Assembly: GCA_021846605.1 (NCBI GenBank)
Contig: JAJZWQ010000119.1
Coordinates: 1 to 9,645, forward strand
Length of the DNA stretch: 9,645 bases
DNA from: Bacillota bacterium
GTDB taxonomy: Bacteria > Bacillota_E > RBS10-35 > JAJYVN01
Direction of reading: 5' to 3'
Shown here in pieces: positions 6,130 through 9,645 of this stretch. A program made the translations under genes and the position numbers. Every line of letters begins with the position of its first letter. Within the stretch, counting starts at the first letter, position 1. Under the pieces are notes generated by a model, which had not been told where the DNA came from, ran no database searches, and worked only from the letters and a program-made list of their open reading frames with translations.

Positions 6130-8220
6130 TCATGGGATCTGCGTCCAGTGACCCCCGCCGTCGGTGGTCACGAAGAACCGCCCATCCAGCGTCGCGAGCA
6201 GGCCGAAGGCGGGGGTGGCGAAGGCGATCCGCTCGGGCTGGATGCCGGGCAGTCGGACCTGCCGCCACCGGCCGCCGACCGTGGGGAGGAAGAGCGATCC
6301 GCCGCGGGTGCCGCTGCGTCTCATGGCCGCCACGATCTCTTTGCCGCCGGGGATCCACGCGGTTGCCACGGGGCCATACCCGGCCGGCAGGGGCGTGGGG
6401 TGTTTTTGTGCGACGGAGCCTGCCGGTGCGCGGCAGGGTGGCGCGGCATGGCACGACCTGAGCGCCTGCCGGCTCCAGGTGACGCCCGCGTTACGGGACA
6501 CGAGCTGGCAGAGCCTGGCGGGGGAGGCCGCGCACGGGACGTTCAGCCACATGAACGGGCCGTCCGGGGTCGCATGGAGACCGTCGAGATAGACGGCGGC
6601 CACCCGTGGCAGCTGGCCGACGGGTCGCCAGGTGGTGCCTCGCGCGCTTGCCAGCACGACGACGCGATGGGAGGGCCCGGCGGCGAACCCGACGAGGTGT
6701 CCGTCGACCAGGGCCACGTCCGGGAAGTTGGGGACGTCTTGGATCGGGCCGCGCACGTGCCAATGCCAGGTGGTCGTCGCACCCTCCAGGACGGTCGTCT
6801 GGCACGCGCAGTGGAAACCCAGACCGCCGACGATCCAGAGTTGGCCGGTGGCGAAAGCCGCCGCGTCGATGCCGCCGGGTGGCGCGTCCAGATGGCGCCA
6901 GGTCCGGCCGCCGTCGTTGGTTGCGAGGATCGTGTTGCCGTTGGAGGGACCCTGGTAGCCGGGATTCACCCCGCCGACCACCATGATGCCTCGCCGTCGG
7001 GTCCGCATGGCCACCGCGATCCACTGGCTCTCGCCCCGGGTATGGAAGAGCGGCGTCCAGGTGCGTCCCCCGTTCCTTGTGCCGTAGAGGCGGTTGCGGC
7101 ACCCCCCGGCGGCCGTCCTCAACTCGCAGAAGCTGAGCCAGCCGTCCTGGCGGTTGAGGAACTGCATGCACTGGCCTATGCCGCCGGCTCGTGCCTGGCT
7201 GAGCGCCGGCACCCCCCGGGTGATCCGTCCGACCGCCCGCCACGTGCCGCCACGCAGCGCGAGCACCTGACCGCCGCTGAGCAACACCCACGCCTCCAGC
7301 TTGCCGCCCCTGCCCAGGTGTGCGGTCAGACCGGTGACGGCGTTGCCGGCGCCACCCGTTGCCGCGTCTGGCGCGTGGTATTGCTCCGTCCACTTCTGCC
7401 CGCCATCGGTGGTGGCGAAGATGCGCAGGGTGCATGGCCGGATGGAGCACGGGCCGCCGGAGGCCCGGTGGACGACGCCCACCACCCACACGTCTTTCTG
7501 GTTGAGGGCATAGAGCGCCGCCGCGTCGGTTCCGCCGTACGCCACGGGCTGCCACCGCGTGCCGCCGTTGTGGGTGTACCAGAGCTGATCGGGGCACGGG
7601 CGCGCACCGCCGCCGCATCCGCTCGGCCGTACCCTGGCCCACCCGTCCATGGAGCGGATGAAGTCGACCCCCTGGATGTTCCATCGGGTGGATGCGTACC
7701 GGACGGTCCAGTTCCGCCCCGCATTGGTGGACGCCCACAGGACGGACCCGCAGGTTCCGGGACCGGTGGAACAGCCCGGGGCGGTGGGGGTGCTTACGGC
7801 GAAGACGTCCTGGACGGCGCCGGTACGGGGTGGCAGAGGATCGATTACGGAAACGCCCTGCGGCCTGTGGACCAAGCCGAGCAACCGGATCTTGGCCTTC
7901 TGGACCGCGACGCGGGTCGCGCCGGTCGCCGCGCTCCCGGTCGTGGTGGAGGCGGGCGCGCCGCCGTGCCGCGACGGACCAGCGGCGGGCGCCGTCGTCG
8001 CCGACGAACCTTGCGCGGGCGTGCCTGCGTGTCCACAGGCCGCCAGCAGGGCGGTGACCAACAGTGCGGCGGCCCACCTGTGCCGGCGCACCCCTCGGGG
8101 CTGACGGGAACCGCCACGCAAGCCGCTCACCTCGCCGTCCACGTGGACCCGCTTCCCGCGCGTGCGCCCCCTGTGCGGTCGCTCGTGGCATGGACGCATC
8201 GCCGACGGCCCCGGTTCCAT
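6130..8220 (-). CDS. Secreted Asp-box (BNR-like) beta-propeller lipoprotein
   Basis: Read from the ATG at 8220 (696 residues), a basic stretch RRHRW leads to the hydrophobic AAALLVTALLAAC, a lipobox whose Cys62 would be lipidated after signal peptidase II cleavage. A low-complexity Ser/Thr/Ala/Gly linker (about 63-105) follows. Seven Asp-boxes (S/T-x-D/N-x-G-x-x-W) then mark a sialidase/YCF48-like propeller: 164-171 STNAGRNW, 216-223, 270-277 TTDGGQKW, 381-388, 434-441 TNDGGRTW, 575-582 and 685-692. No sialidase Arg triad or FRIP motif was seen, so a binding or scaffold role is likelier than an enzyme. Closely spaced Cys pairs suggest surface disulfides. The start is uncertain. ATG 8220 has AGGGGG nine bases upstream but gives a 48-residue N-terminal region; GTG 8130 gives a more normal signal peptide but a weak ribosome site, and ATG 8199 and GTG 8091 are also in frame. 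Confidence 0.88.
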   Translation of the reverse strand: MEPGPSAMRPCHERPHRGRTRGKRVHVDGEVSGLRGGSRQPRGVRRHRWAAALLVTALLAACGHAGTPAQGSSATTAPAAGPSRHGGAPASTTTGSAATGATRVAVQKAKIRLLGLVHRPQGVSVIDPLPPRTGAVQDVFAVSTPTAPGCSTGPGTCGSVLWASTNAGRNWTVRYASTRWNIQGVDFIRSMDGWARVRPSGCGGGARPCPDQLWYTHNGGTRWQPVAYGGTDAAALYALNQKDVWVVGVVHRASGGPCSIRPCTLRIFATTDGGQKWTEQYHAPDAATGGAGNAVTGLTAHLGRGGKLEAWVLLSGGQVLALRGGTWRAVGRITRGVPALSQARAGGIGQCMQFLNRQDGWLSFCELRTAAGGCRNRLYGTRNGGRTWTPLFHTRGESQWIAVAMRTRRRGIMVVGGVNPGYQGPSNGNTILATNDGGRTWRHLDAPPGGIDAAAFATGQLWIVGGLGFHCACQTTVLEGATTTWHWHVRGPIQDVPNFPDVALVDGHLVGFAAGPSHRVVVLASARGTTWRPVGQLPRVAAVYLDGLHATPDGPFMWLNVPCAASPARLCQLVSRNAGVTWSRQALRSCHAAPPCRAPAGSVAQKHPTPLPAGYGPVATAWIPGGKEIVAAMRRSGTRGGSLFLPTVGGRWRQVRLPGIQPERIAFATPAFGLLATLDGRFFVTTDGGGHWTQIP

Positions 8221-8223
8221 GCG

Positions 8224-8238
8224 GACAGGCCCCCTGTC
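8224..8238. promoter_or_regulatory. Palindrome over the ribosome binding site of the lipoprotein gene
   Basis: GACAGG-CCC-CCTGTC is a perfect 6-bp inverted repeat with a 3-base loop. Its minus-strand copy includes the AGGGGG proposed as ribosome binding site for the ATG at 8220. In mRNA the hairpin would hide that site; in DNA it could be an operator. If translation starts at 8130 instead, the palindrome sits in the leader. Confidence 0.4.
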
Positions 8239-8620
8239 TACCGTGTATCGGGTAACCCAAGGGTGTCCTTTGCGATGCCAGGATGCACCGTCTTGGTCGG
8301 GGGTGGGGTCTCGTGACCGGGTTCTGCGTCGCCGGGGTGGCGGAAGACAGCCTGAACACCGGAACGTTGCGTGGCCAAGCCGTCCGGCTGCGCCCTGGAC
8401 CGGGGGCCACCCACCCATCCGGTTGCCGGCCGCGACCGGCATGCGGCGCTGTCCTGAGTGCGCGGAGATCGATGCGGGGTGAGCTTGAAAGTATGTGAAC
8501 CTGGGTCGCCGCCCCCAGGGAAGGCAGCCGCCCGGCCGACCCGCAGGCTGTAGCCTCCGATCTGTGGGCTTGGGTTCGCTGGTCCACCCAAAGGCCCGTC
8601 CGCCGTGGATGAAGCTTCCA
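8239..8620. other. Intergenic stretch without a recognisable gene
   Basis: This stretch lies between the divergent lipoprotein gene and the BlaI-type remnant. No convincing protein or RNA gene was seen on either strand. It contains a small palindrome GGGTAACCC (8249-8257 region) and a hairpin CCTGGG/CCCAGG with an 8-base loop (8500-8519). The lipoprotein promoter must lie near its left end; I could not define its boxes with confidence. Confidence 0.45.
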
Positions 8621-8650
8621 TTGACCGCAGACTTACGTTTGTAAGTTGAT
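8621..8650 (+). promoter_or_regulatory. Promoter with palindromic operator in front of the BlaI-type remnant
   Basis: TTGACC (8621-8626) is a good -35 box. It is followed by the perfect dyad ACTTAC-GTTT-GTAAGT (8631-8646), which would overlap the spacer and -10 region (candidates TAAGTT at 8642 or GTTGAT at 8645, both imperfect). BlaI/MecI repressors bind such dyads over their own promoter and release them when a BlaR-type sensor protease responds. The dyad half ends in GTAAGT rather than the classical TGTAGTA-like half, so the match to a BlaI box rests on position and symmetry. Confidence 0.6.
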
Positions 8651-8677
8651 GCTGCGCCTGGGTGGGAGGTGGACGAC

Positions 8678-8803
8678 ATGTCGGAGGTGCGCCGTATTTT
8701 CGAATCCGAGTGGACCGTCATGGATGTCCTCTGGTCCAGGGGCGACCTCTCCGCCGGCGGGGTGGTCGGCGCTTCCGTGAAAAGCACATGTCCCTCGGCC
8801 TGA
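8678..8803 (+). pseudogene. Truncated BlaI/MecI-family transcriptional repressor (N-terminal ~33 residues)
   Basis: The ATG at 8678 stands eight bases after GGGAGG (8664-8669). The peptide starts MSEVRRIFESEWTVMDVLWS and continues RGDLSAGGVVGAS. This matches the first helix of the BlaI/MecI winged-helix domain (typical E-x-E-W-x-V-M-x-V-L-W), followed by the start of helix 2. After about residue 33 homology is lost, and eight unrelated codons lead to TGA at 8801-8803. A full repressor has about 120-130 residues and needs the recognition helix and C-terminal dimerisation helices, so this 41-residue product should not bind DNA. No blaR/M56 partner lies downstream; instead the sequence passes into a lower-GC stretch ending in an IS4-type transposase. 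The break at about 8776 is probably an insertion or deletion boundary. Confidence 0.82.
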
Positions 8804-9204
8804 CGGCCATCGCCTGTGCAGCACCACTTTGCGACCCTCCTCGGTTGCACGCTACCGGATCGTCAATTGTGCGCTGCGGATGGTATAACAACAGCTCGCA
8901 TGGGACATGTGCAAGGCGTCAGAGTTCGACTCATCTGCCGTTGTGCACCGGGACGCGCCTCAGTCTCAAGGGGTTGGCTGAGACCTTGTCATTACCCACA
9001 ACGTATGTTCACGGACTGGATGCCAGCGGCTGGGTGGGGGTGCGGACGGGGCATAGGTGGGGGATGGACCTGGCATCGGCCGAAGCCGAGGCGGGCTGCG
9101 TGGTCAGGATGGGTGCCGGTGAAGGTGATCATGGGGGGCTGGTCGGGTGAGGACGGTGGATCTCGGCTGGTCGGCAAGTGCCGTGGGGTCGGTCGCGGCA
9201 GGCG
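8804..9204. other. 401-base non-coding stretch of lower GC, probably the end region of an insertion sequence
   Basis: This lies between the broken repressor gene and the transposase stop codon. A hand count over 8821-9010 gives 108 G/C in 190 bases (about 57 percent), clearly below the surrounding genes. A hairpin GTCTCA/TGAGAC with a 10-base loop occurs at 8963-8984. No frame looked like protein. One terminal repeat of the IS should lie in here or at the 8776 break, but the other IS end is outside the window, so it cannot be identified by matching. Confidence 0.45.
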
Positions 9205-9645
9205 TCAGTCTCGGCGCCGCATGATGCGCCACATGTCGGTGATATCCGGTAACCTGCGCAGCCCGCGCCAGATCACTTTGACGCCAGGTTCACCGTCTCG
9301 CTTGCGGCCGATGAAACCACCCAGCTTGGCGATCCACCGTACGGCCGTATGCAGGTCGGGCGGCGTGCTCGGCGTCGTCGGGGTCTTGTTGACGAAGCAG
9401 GCCAGGGCGCGCCACTGGTCGTCGGCGAGAAACCGCGTGCAGGGGTCCTCCGGATGCTCGCGCGCCGCGTAGGTGAGAGCCAGCAGCCGCCAGGCCACCA
9501 CGGAGAAGACGGCCAGGGCGCGTTGGATGCGGGCGGCTTCCGCCAGTTGAAGTTCCTCGACCTTGCAGCCGCTCTTGAGCACGTAGTGGAAGCGTTCGAT
9601 ACGCCAGCGACGGGTATACCACTGCAGGCAGCGGGCCGCGTCCTC
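9205..9645 (-). mobile_element. IS4-family (Tn5/IS50-like) transposase gene, 3' part; continues beyond the window
   Basis: The minus-strand frame is open from the window edge at 9645 to TGA at 9205-9207 (146 codons). It begins EDAARCLQWYTRRWRIERFH; Y-x2-R-x3-E-x6-K (the YREK signature of IS4 transposases) is complete from this Tyr to the Lys of VLKSG. The Glu is the third acidic residue of the DDE active site that cuts and joins DNA. The C-terminal part carries LGGFIGRKRDGEPGVKVIWR and GLRRLPDITDMW, typical of the Tn5-type dimerisation domain. The intact C-terminus and stop suggest the gene may be functional, but the N-terminal DNA-binding domain and both catalytic Asp residues lie outside. 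The GTG at 9580-9582 is internal to the motif and not a true start. Confidence 0.92.

Noticed and set aside
6115..8316. Plus-strand open frame (733 codons) opposite the lipoprotein
   Set aside because: The minus strand shows a lipobox and seven Asp-boxes; the plus-strand frame has no recognisable domain.
8480..8620. Cobalamin or T-box-like leader upstream of the BlaI-type remnant
   Set aside because: Some GGGAA- and GC-hairpin-like pieces are present, but the conserved core boxes of either class are absent on both strands.
8876..8939. tRNA-like segment: GCGGATG can pair with CATCTGC (one G-T pair) and the interior contains GAGTTCGACTC and an ATGGGAC loop-like sequence
   Set aside because: At 64 bases it is short, the T-arm cannot form a 5-bp stem with a 7-base loop, the putative anticodon stem has mismatches and no proper D-arm exists. 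At best a decayed tRNA fragment; not reported as a gene.

Overview
This is a very GC-rich bacterial window built from intact single genes and broken gene ends. The three intact genes are a serine hydrolase (minus strand), a large S41-type peptidase homologue (plus strand) and a secreted beta-propeller lipoprotein (minus strand). Between and around them lie at least five gene remnants and pieces of two insertion sequences of different families. Good Shine-Dalgarno boxes (GGAGGG, AGGAGGTG, GGGAGG) and a lipobox suggest a high-GC Gram-positive-like organism, either a high-GC Firmicutes lineage or an actinobacterium. That placement is inference; no rRNA or marker gene is present.

Layout: 1-335 carries the 5' part of an IS607-type serine recombinase gene (minus strand), cut off just after its catalytic Ser motif. 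It abuts the last ~57 codons of a sugar ABC-transporter permease (336-509, plus strand). The intact serine hydrolase occupies 749-2200 (minus). Its leader holds a strong hairpin and a run of 13 G (C on its own strand). At 2453-2620 (minus) is the C-terminal tail of an NAD-dependent epimerase/dehydratase, and from about 2616 (plus) comes the C-terminal catalytic half of a prolyl-oligopeptidase-like hydrolase. The two tails start from one junction and point away from each other. A 410-base gap is followed by the S41 protein (3728-5968), which contains two S41-like halves; only the second keeps the catalytic motif. A GC-rich hairpin separates it from the convergent lipoprotein (6130-8220), which carries seven Asp-box repeats and many closely spaced cysteine pairs. 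A 457-base gap then leads to a palindrome with a TTGACC element and the first ~33 codons of a BlaI/MecI-family repressor (8678-8803). This gene breaks off into a ~400-base stretch of visibly lower GC. The window ends in the 3' part of an IS4/Tn5-like transposase gene (9205-9645, minus).

The genes do not form an obvious pathway or operon. The intact ones are monocistronic, each with its own ribosome binding site, and the rest is what remains after insertion and deletion. I see no convincing new defence, conflict or RNA-guided system. The most unusual items are the back-to-back remnant junction, the promoter/operator stranded in front of a truncated repressor, and the half-degenerate tandem S41 protein.
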